Assembly (NCBI GenBank): GCA_025456175.1
Contig: JALOLC010000004.1
Location: 1-34,950, forward strand
From: Acidobacteriota bacterium
GTDB lineage: Bacteria; Acidobacteriota; Aminicenantia; UBA2199
DNA: 34,950 nt
Direction of reading: 5' to 3'
Of this stretch, positions 23,731-31,764 are shown in pieces; position 1 is the stretch's first letter, and each line of letters starts with the position of its first letter. The translations under genes and the position numbers were made by a program. The notes below the pieces were generated by a model. It was not told the DNA's origin. It did no database searches and saw nothing but the letters and a program-made list of their open reading frames with translations.

Positions 23731-24294
23731 CTAATCCCACCTGATCTCGTACTCCGAGACCGGCTGGAAGTTGGTCAGCGACTTGGTGATCGCCACCTTG
23801 ACGTTCTTGCAGCCCGAGATCTCGAGCGCCCGCTCCATCCAGCCGCAGATGCGGAACTCGGTTGTCTTGTCCAGCTCCGGAAAATGGCTGATGCGCAACA
23901 GGCAGAACTTTTGGTCGCTCATCGGCACCGAGATGGCGCAAGGGCGGTAATAGGATGAGAGGAATTCGCCGGCCTTTTCGATCAACGAGGCGGTCTTGGG
24001 GATTTTGACCAGGAGCTTCAACACGCCATGAAAGCGGATGTCGGCGCTCATGCGCCCGAAATCCCAGGCGGCCTTCTTCAGATCCCAGTCATAGAAGAGC
24101 TGGGCGATATTGGCCATGGGCTCGATCAGCATCTCTTTCAGCGGAAACCAGGCTTCGGGGTTGATCTCGGATGAATAGACCCTGCGCGCCCCGGGCGAGA
24201 TCAGCTCCAGCCATTTTTTCAGCCCGTACTGGCCGAACTTGTCCAGGATCATCTTGGGGGTCGATGCGATGATCACGCCTTTGACTTCGGTCAT
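23731..24294 (-). CDS. Uncharacterised protein, possibly DUF2378-like
   Basis: The 187-residue cytoplasmic protein has no catalytic motif that I recognise. The pattern VKGVIIASTPKMILDKFG, a mid-protein SSEINPEAWFPLKEML, GRMSADIRFHGVLKLLVKIP and a C-terminal GWMERALEISG recalls DUF2378/TIGR02265 proteins and the distantly related heme-NO-binding/V4R-like folds. This is a weak resemblance from memory. The start at 24294 has a perfect AAGGAGGAG Shine-Dalgarno. It lies 36 nt after folE on the same strand, so it is probably co-transcribed with it. Any role in folate metabolism would be speculation. Confidence 0.6.
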   Translation of the reverse strand: MTEVKGVIIASTPKMILDKFGQYGLKKWLELISPGARRVYSSEINPEAWFPLKEMLIEPMANIAQLFYDWDLKKAAWDFGRMSADIRFHGVLKLLVKIPKTASLIEKAGEFLSSYYRPCAISVPMSDQKFCLLRISHFPELDKTTEFRICGWMERALEISGCKNVKVAITKSLTNFQPVSEYEIRWD

Positions 24295-24330
24295 TTCGCT
24301 CCTCCTTTTTTACTCGCCATCCGGGCCAGT

Positions 24331-24900
24331 TCAGCGGCTCTCCGGGGTCATCAGCAGGGACATGGCCTCCTGGCGCGGGCCGAGGTTCTCGCGGAACACC
24401 CCGCGCACGGCCGAGGTGATGGTCAGCGCGCCCGGCTTCTTCACCCCGCGCATGGTCATGCACAGGTGCTCGGCCTTGATCACCACCATCACGCCCATGG
24501 GGTCCAGGGCCTGCACCAGGTAATCGGCGATCTGCTTGGTCAGCCGCTCCTGCAGCTGCAGGCGCCGGGCCAGGTAGTCGACCAGGTAGCCGAGGTTGTT
24601 CAGGCCGATGATGCGGCCTTTTTTGGGGATGTAGGCGATGCTGGCCCTGCCCGAGAAGGGGAGCAGGTGGTGCTCGCACAGCGAGTAGATGGGGATGTCC
24701 TTCAGGATGACCATCTCGTCGTGCTTTTCCTCGGTCAAACACTTGAGGAAGTCGGCGGGTTCCTTGCCCGTGCCGGAGAGGACCTCGGCGAACATGGCCG
24801 CCGCCCGCTGCGGGGTCTCCTGCAGACGCTCTGAGTCGATGTTCTCGCCGACACCCTCCAGGATCAGCCCGACGCCGCGCTTAATCTTTTCCAGGTCCAT
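24331..24900 (-). CDS. folE: GTP cyclohydrolase I
   Basis: This enzyme converts GTP to 7,8-dihydroneopterin triphosphate, the first step of tetrahydrofolate (and queuosine) synthesis. The product is 189 residues. Zinc ligands are present: C75 and H78 in SLCEHHLLPFSG and C147 in HLCMTMRGV. IPKKGRIIGLNNLGYLVDYLARRLQLQERL and the substrate-site QETPQRAAAMFAE are family hallmarks. The start at 24900 is preferred because GGTGA lies 5 nt upstream; an in-frame ATG at 24924 is possible. Upstream in-frame sequence is antisense to pgi. A good divergent promoter precedes it, and an unknown gene follows in the same probable transcript. Confidence 0.94.
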   Translation of the reverse strand: MDLEKIKRGVGLILEGVGENIDSERLQETPQRAAAMFAEVLSGTGKEPADFLKCLTEEKHDEMVILKDIPIYSLCEHHLLPFSGRASIAYIPKKGRIIGLNNLGYLVDYLARRLQLQERLTKQIADYLVQALDPMGVMVVIKAEHLCMTMRGVKKPGALTITSAVRGVFRENLGPRQEAMSLLMTPESR

Positions 24901-24937
24901 GCCCTTCACCGGTTGCCTTATCATGCGCCATGGAGTC

Positions 24938-24966
24938 GTTATACCCGATTGCCCCGTTGACGTCAA
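24938..24966 (-). promoter_or_regulatory. Promoter of folE
   Basis: On the minus strand, TTGACG (24966-24961), a 17-bp spacer and TATAAC (24943-24938). Transcription from about 24931 gives a ~30-nt leader to the ATG at 24900. Confidence 0.7.
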
Positions 24967-25034
24967 GCGCTGGGAGCCGGCGCCCGACCGCTTGGCCCGG
25001 CAGAAATGAGGTTGCTTCGCCCGGGCCGATTGGA

Positions 25035-25063
25035 TTGACTTCGGCCGGCGGACGGGGTATAAA
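25035..25063 (+). promoter_or_regulatory. Promoter of pgi
   Basis: TTGACT (25035-25040), a 17-bp spacer and TATAAA (25058-25063). The start would be near 25070, immediately before the GAGGAGG Shine-Dalgarno (25071-25077). It is divergent from the folE promoter about 70 bp away. Confidence 0.72.
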
Positions 25064-25080
25064 CCGCGGAGAGGAGGCCC

Positions 25081-26715
25081 ATGAACAGGGAGAAGCGGTC
25101 CGGCATGCCCGAATGGCAGGCGCTGAAGAATCACGCGCAAAAAATAAACGGTCTGCATCTCTGCGAGCTGTTTGCCGCCGATCCCATACGGGGAAGCCGC
25201 TTCGCGGCCGAGGGCGCGGGCATCTACCTCGATTATTCCCGCAATCAGATCACCAGCGAGACCATGGAGCTGCTCCAGGCGCTGGCCCGGGCCTGCCGGC
25301 TCGGGAAAGAGATCGCCAGGCTGTTCGCGGGCGAAAAGATCAACGAAACCGAGAACCGTCCCGTGCTGCACTGGGCGCTGCGCGACTTCTCCGGACTGCC
25401 GGTCATGGTGGACGGCCAGGATGTCATGCCCCGGGTGCGCCAGGTGCGCGAGCGCATGGCCGCGGCCGCCGGGAGGATTCGCGCCCGAGGCTGGCTGGGC
25501 TGCAGCGGCAAGCCCCTGAGCCATGTAGTCAACCTGGGTATCGGCGGCTCCGACCTGGGGCCGCGCATGGCGTACAAGGCTCTGCGCTTTTACGCCCAGC
25601 GCGACCTCCATTTTCATTTTGTCTCCAACCTTGACCCCGGGCACCTGGCGGAAACCCTGCGGCCGCTGCCCCCCGAAGAGACCCTTTTCATCATCGCCTC
25701 CAAGACCTTCACCACCCAGGAGACCATGGCCAACGCCGCCGCGGCCCGCTCCTGGCTCATGGAGCATTACCAGGACCCAATTGCCCTGCGCGCCCATTTC
25801 GCCGCCGTGACCGCCAACCCGGCGGCGGCACATGACTTCGGCATCGCCGCCGAGAACATTTTTGAATTCTGGGAGTGGGTGGGGGGGCGCTATTCCCTCC
25901 TCTCGGCGGTGGGGCTGCCGCTGATGATGGCTGTCGGGCCCGAACGCTTCGAGGAGCTGCGGCGCGGCTTCTGGGAAATGGACAGCCATTTCCGCGACGC
26001 GGCCTTCACCGCCAACCTGCCGGTTCTGCTCGCCCTGCTGGGGATCTGGCAAGCCGGCTTCATGGGACGGAGCACCCATGCCGTGCTGCCCTACGACCAG
26101 TACCTGGAGCGCTTCCCGGCCTACCTGCAGCAGCTGGAGATGGAGTCGAACGGCAAGGACGTCGACCGCAACGGCGAGGAAGTCGATTACCCGACCGGGC
26201 CGGTGCTTTGGGGCGAGCCCGGCACCAACGGCCAGCATGCGTTCTATCAGCTCCTGCACCAGGGCACGCCGGCCGTTTCCTGCGACTTCATCGGCCTGCG
26301 CCGGTCGCTGAACCCGTTCCGCGACCACCATGAACAGCTGCTGGCCAACATGATCGCCCAGGGGCAGGCGCTGGCCTTCGGCCGCGACCGCGAGGAGCTG
26401 GAGCGGGAAGGCGTGCCCGCGACGCAGCTGCCTTTCCGCGTGTTCTCCGGCAACCGCCCCAGCAACACCATCCTGGCCGACGAACTCAATCCCTCGACCT
26501 TGGGGCGGCTCATCGCCCTCTATGAGCACAAGGTCTTCGTCCAGGGGGTGATCTGGAACATCTTCTCCTTCGACCAGTGGGGGGTCGAACTCGGCAAGAA
26601 ACTGGCCAACCGCATCCTGCCGCGACTCAAGGGGCAGGCCGCGCCCGGGTCGGATGAGGACAGCTCGACCCGGGCCTTAATCGACTATGTGAGCGCAGTG
26701 AAACGTGAACAGTGA
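25081..26715 (+). CDS. pgi: Glucose-6-phosphate isomerase
   Basis: This enzyme interconverts glucose 6-phosphate and fructose 6-phosphate in glycolysis and gluconeogenesis. The product is 544 residues, close to E. coli Pgi (549). Motifs: ENRPVLHWALR, NLGIGGSDLGPRMAYKAL, ASKTFTTQETMANA, the signature VLPYDQYLERFPAYLQQLEM followed by ESNGK, GEPGTNGQHAFYQLLHQG (catalytic Glu and His region) and KVFVQGVIWNIFSFDQWGVE with the C-terminal lysine. The start is supported by GAGGAGG 3 nt upstream. The last five codons plus stop are built from the heptamer array that continues into the intergenic region. Confidence 0.96.
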   Translation: MNREKRSGMPEWQALKNHAQKINGLHLCELFAADPIRGSRFAAEGAGIYLDYSRNQITSETMELLQALARACRLGKEIARLFAGEKINETENRPVLHWALRDFSGLPVMVDGQDVMPRVRQVRERMAAAAGRIRARGWLGCSGKPLSHVVNLGIGGSDLGPRMAYKALRFYAQRDLHFHFVSNLDPGHLAETLRPLPPEETLFIIASKTFTTQETMANAAAARSWLMEHYQDPIALRAHFAAVTANPAAAHDFGIAAENIFEFWEWVGGRYSLLSAVGLPLMMAVGPERFEELRRGFWEMDSHFRDAAFTANLPVLLALLGIWQAGFMGRSTHAVLPYDQYLERFPAYLQQLEMESNGKDVDRNGEEVDYPTGPVLWGEPGTNGQHAFYQLLHQGTPAVSCDFIGLRRSLNPFRDHHEQLLANMIAQGQALAFGRDREELEREGVPATQLPFRVFSGNRPSNTILADELNPSTLGRLIALYEHKVFVQGVIWNIFSFDQWGVELGKKLANRILPRLKGQAAPGSDEDSSTRALIDYVSAVKREQ

Positions 26716-26829
26716 AAAGTGAAAGGGGAAGGAAATCTCGGGATCGATTGTCGGTGAATTCCGCTTACCAAATCGCTTCATTCGCGGGGCGTATGGCTCC
26801 TTCACTTTTCACTTTTTACTTTTCACTTT
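26695..26829. repeat. Inverted pair of heptamer arrays, AAAGTGA type
   Basis: The left array 26695-26729 reads GCAGTGA, AACGTGA, ACAGTGA, AAAGTGA, AAGGGGA. It overlaps the last codons and the stop of pgi. The right array 26802-26829 reads TCACTTT, TCACTTT, TTACTTT, TCACTTT, the complementary form. They enclose 72 bp (26730-26801). The right array ends 7 nt before the extended -10 of the UbiA-type gene and covers its presumed -35 region. Confidence 0.84.
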
Positions 26830-26835
26830 ATCTTT

Positions 26836-26844
26836 TGCTATAAT
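26836..26844 (+). promoter_or_regulatory. Extended -10 promoter of the UbiA-type gene
   Basis: TGCTATAAT (26836-26844) is an extended -10 element. The -35 position falls in the heptamer array (TTACTT, 26816-26821, 17-bp spacer), which is a weak match. The ATG follows 6 nt later, suggesting a leaderless mRNA. Confidence 0.65.
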
Positions 26845-26850
26845 GTCCCA

Positions 26851-27729
26851 ATGGCGACGCTCACGTATTTCCTGATCTCCCTGCGTCCGAAGCAATGGGT
26901 GAAGAACGTCTTCATCTTCGCCCCCATGATCTTCTCCTTGCACATGTTCCAGGCGGCCTACATCTGGCGCAGCCTGCTGGCTTTTTTCCTTTTCAGCCTG
27001 GTCACCGGCGCGGTGTACGTAGGCAACGACATCCTGGACCGCGGCAAGGACCGGCTGCACCCGGTCAAGAAAAACCGTCCCATCGCCGCCGGCCGCCTGA
27101 GCGTGCGGGCGGCGCTGCCGGCGGCCGCCGCGCTGCTGGCTGCCGTGCTGCTGCTGATCGCCCGCTTCGACCGCGAGTTTTTCCTGATCGCCGCTTTCTA
27201 TATCGGCCTGAACATGTTCTATTCGCTTTTCCTCAAAAGCGTGGTCATCATCGACATCATGGTCATCGCCCTGGGCTTCGTGCTGCGGGTGATGATCGGC
27301 GGCGCGGTGAACGACATCCTCCTCTACCCCTGGATCTTGATCTCCACTTTCCTGCTCGCCGTTTTCCTGGCCCTGATCAAGCGCCGCCAGGAGCTGCTGA
27401 AGTCCCAGGAGCAGCCGGGCGGGCCCGCGCGCAGGACCCTGCAGAGCTACACCCTGAGCCTGCTGGACCAGATGATCAGCATCGCCACGGCCACGACCCT
27501 GATCTCGTACATCATGTACGTCCTTTCTCCCGACGTGCAGCAGAAGTTCCACACCGACAAGCTCTTTTATACGGTGCCCTTCGTCATCTTCGGCATCTTC
27601 CGCTACCTTTTCCTCGCCTATTCGAAGGGAGAGGGGGAGAGCCCTTCCGACATCATCTACAGCGACGTGCCCTTCACGCTGAACCTTCTCCTCTGGGTCG
27701 CCGCCTTCATCCTGCTGGTATCGCACTGA
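26851..27729 (+). CDS. UbiA-family prenyltransferase, decaprenyl-phosphate phosphoribosyltransferase-like
   Basis: This is a 292-residue membrane protein with about eight or nine helices. The N-terminal SLRPKQWVKNVFIFAPMIF and the aspartate motif NDILDRGKD (59-67) followed by RLHPVKKNRPIAAG match the UbiA subgroup that transfers phosphoribose to decaprenyl phosphate (the mycobacterial UbiA/Rv3806c type). The second motif region is FYSLFLKSVVIIDIMVIALGFVLR, also typical of that subgroup. The product would be a polyprenyl-phosphoryl pentose donor for cell-surface glycans, which fits the LPS genes downstream, but no epimerase partners are in the window. The next gene starts 7 nt after its stop. 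Confidence 0.85.
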   Translation: MATLTYFLISLRPKQWVKNVFIFAPMIFSLHMFQAAYIWRSLLAFFLFSLVTGAVYVGNDILDRGKDRLHPVKKNRPIAAGRLSVRAALPAAAALLAAVLLLIARFDREFFLIAAFYIGLNMFYSLFLKSVVIIDIMVIALGFVLRVMIGGAVNDILLYPWILISTFLLAVFLALIKRRQELLKSQEQPGGPARRTLQSYTLSLLDQMISIATATTLISYIMYVLSPDVQQKFHTDKLFYTVPFVIFGIFRYLFLAYSKGEGESPSDIIYSDVPFTLNLLLWVAAFILLVSH

Positions 27730-27736
27730 AGCAGTC

Positions 27737-28399
27737 GTGGACGGCCTGAGCGTCATCAAGCGCCTTCAGTCCTCGGCCATCGGCCAGGAGGAGCTGGAGG
27801 AGATCTTCCGCAGCCACCGCAACGAGTACCGCGTGCTGCTGCACCTGGCATCGCACCCCAAGTTCCCGCAGGCGCTGGCGCTGGGCATCATCAGCAAGCT
27901 CTTCGCCCCCGATCTGGTTCGCCTTGTCAAGAACGTCAAGGCCAACCCGTTCGTGCGCAAGAAGGCCGAGCTCGAGTTCATGCAGCGCTACAAGCGCCTG
28001 GCGCTCGGGGAGAAGATCGCGCTGCTGAAGATGGCGCCCAACGTGCTGCTCCTGGCGCTGAGCGAGGAGAGCCATCCGCAGCTGCTGCAGGCCATCCTGC
28101 TGAGTCCCAGCTGCAGCGAGGAGGTTGTCCTGCGCTTTGTCAACCGCAACGGCGAGCGCGGCACCTTCTACCAGGCTCTCAGCGAAACCCCGTGGCCGCG
28201 CAATCCCGCCGTGGCCGAGGCCGTGGCCCACGACCCGGAGGCGCCCATCCGCATCCTGCTGCAGATTATCCCTTTCCTGGGGCTGAACGGGCTGCAAAAG
28301 ATGTTTGGCGACGAAAACACCCATCCAGCGGTCCGGGAGCGGATCCGGGCCTTCCTGGACGGCCGGGGTTCCCGAGGCGGAAGCCAGTCCTTGCCATAG
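27737..28399 (+). CDS. Uncharacterised helical-repeat protein
   Basis: The 220-residue product starts at GTG 27737, 7 nt after the UbiA-type stop. Sequence is almost entirely helical with HEAT-like or DUF2336-like pairs: EYRVLLHLASHPKFPQALAL, DLVRLVKNVKANPFVRKKAE, KIALLKMAPNVLLLALSEES, HPQLLQAILLSPSCSEEVVL and RNPAVAEAVAHDPEAPIRIL. Such repeats usually make protein contacts. No enzyme motif is present. Its close spacing suggests co-expression with the prenyltransferase. The promoter of the next gene overlaps its last codons. Confidence 0.72.
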   Translation: MDGLSVIKRLQSSAIGQEELEEIFRSHRNEYRVLLHLASHPKFPQALALGIISKLFAPDLVRLVKNVKANPFVRKKAELEFMQRYKRLALGEKIALLKMAPNVLLLALSEESHPQLLQAILLSPSCSEEVVLRFVNRNGERGTFYQALSETPWPRNPAVAEAVAHDPEAPIRILLQIIPFLGLNGLQKMFGDENTHPAVRERIRAFLDGRGSRGGSQSLP

Positions 28400-28419
28400 C
28401 CGCCGCGCTGGGTTAGAAT
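28391..28419 (+). promoter_or_regulatory. Promoter of the M23 peptidase gene
   Basis: TTGCCA (28391-28396), a 17-bp spacer and TAGAAT (28414-28419), then 8 nt to the ATG at 28428 with no Shine-Dalgarno site. It is probably leaderless. Confidence 0.6.
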
Positions 28420-28427
28420 CGCACCTC

Positions 28428-30416
28428 ATGAGAACATTGGGCTCGCTTTTCATTTTTATCGCGGCGGCGGCCTGTTTGCTGCCGGCACAGGAGCCAACGA
28501 GGAAGTACGTCTGGCCGCTCTTCATCCGCGACGGCGTCAGCTCGGCCTTCCAGGATTTCCGCTCCAATCACTTCCACGCCGGCATCGACCTGCGCACGCT
28601 GCAGCGCACCGGCTTCCCGGTGCTGGCCATCGCGGACGGCTGGATCGAGCGCATCTCCGTTTCCAACCGCGGCTACGGCCGCCTGCTGCGCCTGAAGCAC
28701 GCGGACGGGAACCATTCTCTTTACGGGCACCTGGAGAGGTTCCGCGATGACATCGAGGCGGTCGTCACCCGCGTGCGGGCCGTTGGTGGGAAAAGGTATT
28801 TCAGCGACCATGTCCTGGCGGCGCCCGTGGCCGTGCGCCGCGGCGAGGTCATCGCCTTCAGCGGCGAAAGCGGTGCCGGCTTCGCCCATCTGCACCTGGA
28901 GGTCCGCGACGGCTTGGGCGGCGCCCTCAATCCCTTGCGACTCATCGCCGACCTGCCTGCGGACTTGAACGCGCCGCGCGCAAAGGGTGTCCTGCTGCGC
29001 AGCCGCGGCGAAACGCAGGTGAACGGAGACTGCGGGGAGTTCTATTTCAAGCTGCGCCGGGAAGGGGAGGCCTTTTCCCTGGATAGGCCGCTGGCGATCA
29101 GCGGTGCCTGCGACCTGGCGCTGGAGGCCGTCGACCTGTCCGACGTAGGCCACGCCATCGCTCCCTACAGCCTGGAGGCCAGCCTCGACGGCAAGCCGGT
29201 CTTCGCCGTATCCTTCACGCGCCTGACGCGTGACGACAACAACCAGCTGGGGATGCTGTACGACATGGCCTATTCCACCACCAAGAATTTATTTTTCAAC
29301 CTCTGCTCCCAGAAGGGCTTCGCCCTGGAGAAAAGCGGGGGGAGCCTGGCCGATGAGCTGGGCCGCCTTACCCCCGGACGGCACGAGATCCGCGTCGTTG
29401 TCTGCGACCAGGAGGGCAACCAAACGCTTGTCCTGCTGCCGGTGATCCGGGCGGAGCCGCTGGTTGCCCGTGGCGCCGGAAGCGGAGCCCTGCCGGCCCA
29501 AGGCGGGGAAGGAGTGATGCAGCGTACGGAATTCGTCACCTTCGTCAACCGCGATGACATCGCGGTCACGCTCAAGGGCTTTCCCCTTCCCGCCGAGCGG
29601 GTGCAACTCAGGGTCAGCCAGGGCGGGCAGGAAAAAGTGGTGCCGGCCCGTCCGTGCGCCTCGGGGGTCTATTTTTCCTTCAAGCCGCTGAACCATGAGC
29701 TGCGCATGTTTCTGCGCTTCGAGCTCATGGAGAACGGACTGGTGGTGGAAATCCGGCAGATGACGCTGCAGTCGGTCTTGCTGAAGCACAACCTGGCCCA
29801 GACCGTGCGCGCCAATGACTTCGCCGCCGAATTCGGAGCCACTTCGGTCCTGGACCCCACCGTTCTTCTGCTCGAGCGGGTGGCGCTGAACCCCAATTTT
29901 CCGATGCTCGCCGGTCCGATTCGCTCGGGACCGGTCCATTTCGCCTTTCTGGACGCGGTCTTCTTCAAGTTCCGCCTGCCCCCGGGCACGGCCCGGAGGG
30001 AGCAGCTGGGAGTCTTCAAGTACCAGTCGGCGACCCGCAGCTGGACCTATCTGCCCACCCAGGTCGACAAGGACCCGGGATACCTGTCGGCCCGGGTCCT
30101 GACCGCCGGCACCTTCGCTTTGTTGCGCGATGTCTTTCCCCCGCAGGCTTCGCTGCGGCGCCTGGCAACGCGACGCTTGGCCCGGCTGAAGCGGCTCTTC
30201 GTTCGACTGAGCGATATGGGCAAGGGGATCGACGACGGCAGCATCCAGGTGTTCCTGAACGGCCGGAAGATCGAAGGCGACTTTGATCCCGATTGGAGCC
30301 ACGTTATCCTCGAGGACTTGCCGGGCCTGAGGAAAGGGGCGAATGTCCTGCAGGTCCGCGCCGCTGACTTGGCTGGAAATCGGGTCGACAATAGATTCCG
30401 CTTTTCATTGAAGTGA
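28428..30416 (+). CDS. Secreted M23-family metallopeptidase
   Basis: The 662-residue protein starts at 28428, giving a signal peptide (MRTLGSLFIFIAAAACLLPA). The upstream open frame overlaps the previous gene and is ignored. An M23 (LytM/lysostaphin-type) domain occupies about residues 30-180. It has H50 and D54 in NHFHAGIDLR, YGHLE, and H154 with H156 in GFAHLHLEVRDG, the full zinc site, so it may cleave peptidoglycan cross-links or be a related endopeptidase. The remaining ~480 residues are beta-rich and include Ig-like stretches, ending with SIQVFLNGRKIEGDFDPD and ADLAGNRVDNRF. The large C-terminal extension is unusual for cell-wall hydrolases and may anchor or target the enzyme. Confidence 0.86.
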   Translation: MRTLGSLFIFIAAAACLLPAQEPTRKYVWPLFIRDGVSSAFQDFRSNHFHAGIDLRTLQRTGFPVLAIADGWIERISVSNRGYGRLLRLKHADGNHSLYGHLERFRDDIEAVVTRVRAVGGKRYFSDHVLAAPVAVRRGEVIAFSGESGAGFAHLHLEVRDGLGGALNPLRLIADLPADLNAPRAKGVLLRSRGETQVNGDCGEFYFKLRREGEAFSLDRPLAISGACDLALEAVDLSDVGHAIAPYSLEASLDGKPVFAVSFTRLTRDDNNQLGMLYDMAYSTTKNLFFNLCSQKGFALEKSGGSLADELGRLTPGRHEIRVVVCDQEGNQTLVLLPVIRAEPLVARGAGSGALPAQGGEGVMQRTEFVTFVNRDDIAVTLKGFPLPAERVQLRVSQGGQEKVVPARPCASGVYFSFKPLNHELRMFLRFELMENGLVVEIRQMTLQSVLLKHNLAQTVRANDFAAEFGATSVLDPTVLLLERVALNPNFPMLAGPIRSGPVHFAFLDAVFFKFRLPPGTARREQLGVFKYQSATRSWTYLPTQVDKDPGYLSARVLTAGTFALLRDVFPPQASLRRLATRRLARLKRLFVRLSDMGKGIDDGSIQVFLNGRKIEGDFDPDWSHVILEDLPGLRKGANVLQVRAADLAGNRVDNRFRFSLK

Positions 30417-30741
30417 TCCCAAGGGAGCCTTTCCAGAAATCTGCGCTTACCGATTTTGTCAATGGTTGTGGAAATCTGATGTTTAAGCCTTAAAGAATCC
30501 AATGGACAATGGCTTTCAACGAATTGCATACTTCTTGCCAAGGAAGACAGCCCATAATAAAGGATATTGCCTGAAAATAACTTGGGACAATGGTTCGAGA
30601 AATTCAACTGCGCCGCTCCGGGTTCCCTCGGCCGTTGACATGCCCGGATGTACATGAGAAAATGCAGGAGATTTTTGGGCTTCGTATAATTGTTACACGC
30701 ATGGGAACCCAGAAAGGCGCCATGCCTTACGGAGGGAAGAT
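30417..30741. other. 325-bp intergenic region before the LPS cluster
   Basis: No gene is supported here. The sequence is AT-richer than its flanks. It contains TATAAT at 30685-30690 without a matching -35, TTGACA at 30635-30640 with only a poor -10 (GAAAAT, 30658-30663), and a repeated GGACAATGG (30504-30512 and 30585-30593). One of these elements probably drives the glycosyltransferase gene. An open frame starting at 30590 overlaps that gene out of frame and is not credible. Confidence 0.5.
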
Positions 30742-31764
30742 ATGCCCAGCGGCCCGGGCGTTTTCTTTGCAGGAGACGCGCTCTTCATCCGTCTGCGCCT
30801 GCTGGGTGACATTGTTTTCACCATTCCCGCAGTGCAGTTGTTCCGCGAACGTTACCCAGGCACCCGCCTGCACTACGTGGTGGAGGAACGCTTCCAGGAA
30901 ATGGCCGAGCTCATTCCCGGGGTCGACCGTGTGATTACCGTCCCCAGGCGCCGGGGCATTGCCGAGATACTGGATTTCCGCCGCCAGGTGCGGGCGCTGG
31001 GAATAGGCCTAGTCGTCGACCTTCATTCGGGTCCCGGCTCGGCGCTGCTGGCCTGGGCCAGCGGCGCCCCGTTGCGGGTGGGTTACCGCACACCCAACCG
31101 CAACTGGGCCTATCACCGGCTGGTCGAGCGCTTCGCTCACACGCGTCCGGCCCACTCCGTATACAACCAGGCCAGGCTGCTCGAGGCGGTCGGAGTCGAT
31201 GCCCGGTCGGTCCCCGCTTACCCGCCCATCGCTCCCCGCCTTTTACACTCATCGCCAAGGCTGGATTCCCTGCGCGAACTCCGGCCAAAGGTCGTGATCC
31301 ACCTGGGGGCCGGCAACCGCTTCCGTGACTGGGGCGAGGACCATTTTTCCGAGCTGGTGAAGCGCCTGGAAAGCGAGAAAATCCATGCGGTCCTGTTCGG
31401 CAGCAGCCCCGAGGAGGCGGCGCGGGCCGCGCGGTTGGGAGGGAGTCCGTTTGTCCACGACCTGTCGGGCCCCTTGTCCGTTTCCGAGCTTCTCTCCCTG
31501 ATTTCCATGGCCGATGCCTACGTCGGGGCCGATTCGGGTCCGCTGCACCTGGCTTCCCTGACCGCGACGCCGCTGGTGGCACTGTACGGCCCCAACCGTT
31601 CCGAGGTCAGCGGCCCCTGGCGCACGCAGGCAGTGGCGATCGTGGAGCTGGAGATGGAGTGCCGCCCCTGTTCGCAACGGAGCTGCAAGTATGGTACAAT
31701 CGCCTGCATGCGCAACATCAGCACGGACAGGGTCTATGAAGCGGTCATCCCGTTTATCCACTGA
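30742..31764 (+). CDS. Glycosyltransferase family 9 (ADP-heptose:LPS heptosyltransferase-like)
   Basis: The 340-residue enzyme has the GT-B fold of WaaC/WaaF-type heptosyltransferases, which add heptose to the LPS inner core at the cytoplasmic face. Motifs: IRLRLLGDIVFTIPAVQLFRE at the N-terminus, VVIHLGAGNRFRDWGEDHF, AYVGADSGPLHLASLTATPL near the nucleotide site, ALYGPNRSEVSGPW, and the C-terminal cysteine block CRPCSQRSCKYGTIACM, common in this family. The start has GGAGG 6 nt upstream. The end overlaps the next gene by 29 nt. The heptose kinase two genes downstream supports an ADP-heptose donor. Confidence 0.9.
   Translation: MPSGPGVFFAGDALFIRLRLLGDIVFTIPAVQLFRERYPGTRLHYVVEERFQEMAELIPGVDRVITVPRRRGIAEILDFRRQVRALGIGLVVDLHSGPGSALLAWASGAPLRVGYRTPNRNWAYHRLVERFAHTRPAHSVYNQARLLEAVGVDARSVPAYPPIAPRLLHSSPRLDSLRELRPKVVIHLGAGNRFRDWGEDHFSELVKRLESEKIHAVLFGSSPEEAARAARLGGSPFVHDLSGPLSVSELLSLISMADAYVGADSGPLHLASLTATPLVALYGPNRSEVSGPWRTQAVAIVELEMECRPCSQRSCKYGTIACMRNISTDRVYEAVIPFIH

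Noticed and set aside
24901-26529. Long minus-strand frame continuing upstream of folE
   Set aside because: It runs antisense through pgi; FolE is complete from 24900 with its own promoter.
30510-30530. Possible sigma-54 promoter (TGGC ... TTGCA)
   Set aside because: The GG and GC pairs are 13 bp apart instead of 10.
30590-30934. Plus-strand frame of 114 codons before the glycosyltransferase, with a TATAAT box inside it (30685-30690)
   Set aside because: It overlaps the glycosyltransferase gene out of frame for almost 200 nt and has no protein-like sequence.
31695-31708. TACAAT box 7 nt before an ATG inside the glycosyltransferase
   Set aside because: The ATG is in the glycosyltransferase frame within the conserved Cys block, and no convincing -35 is present.
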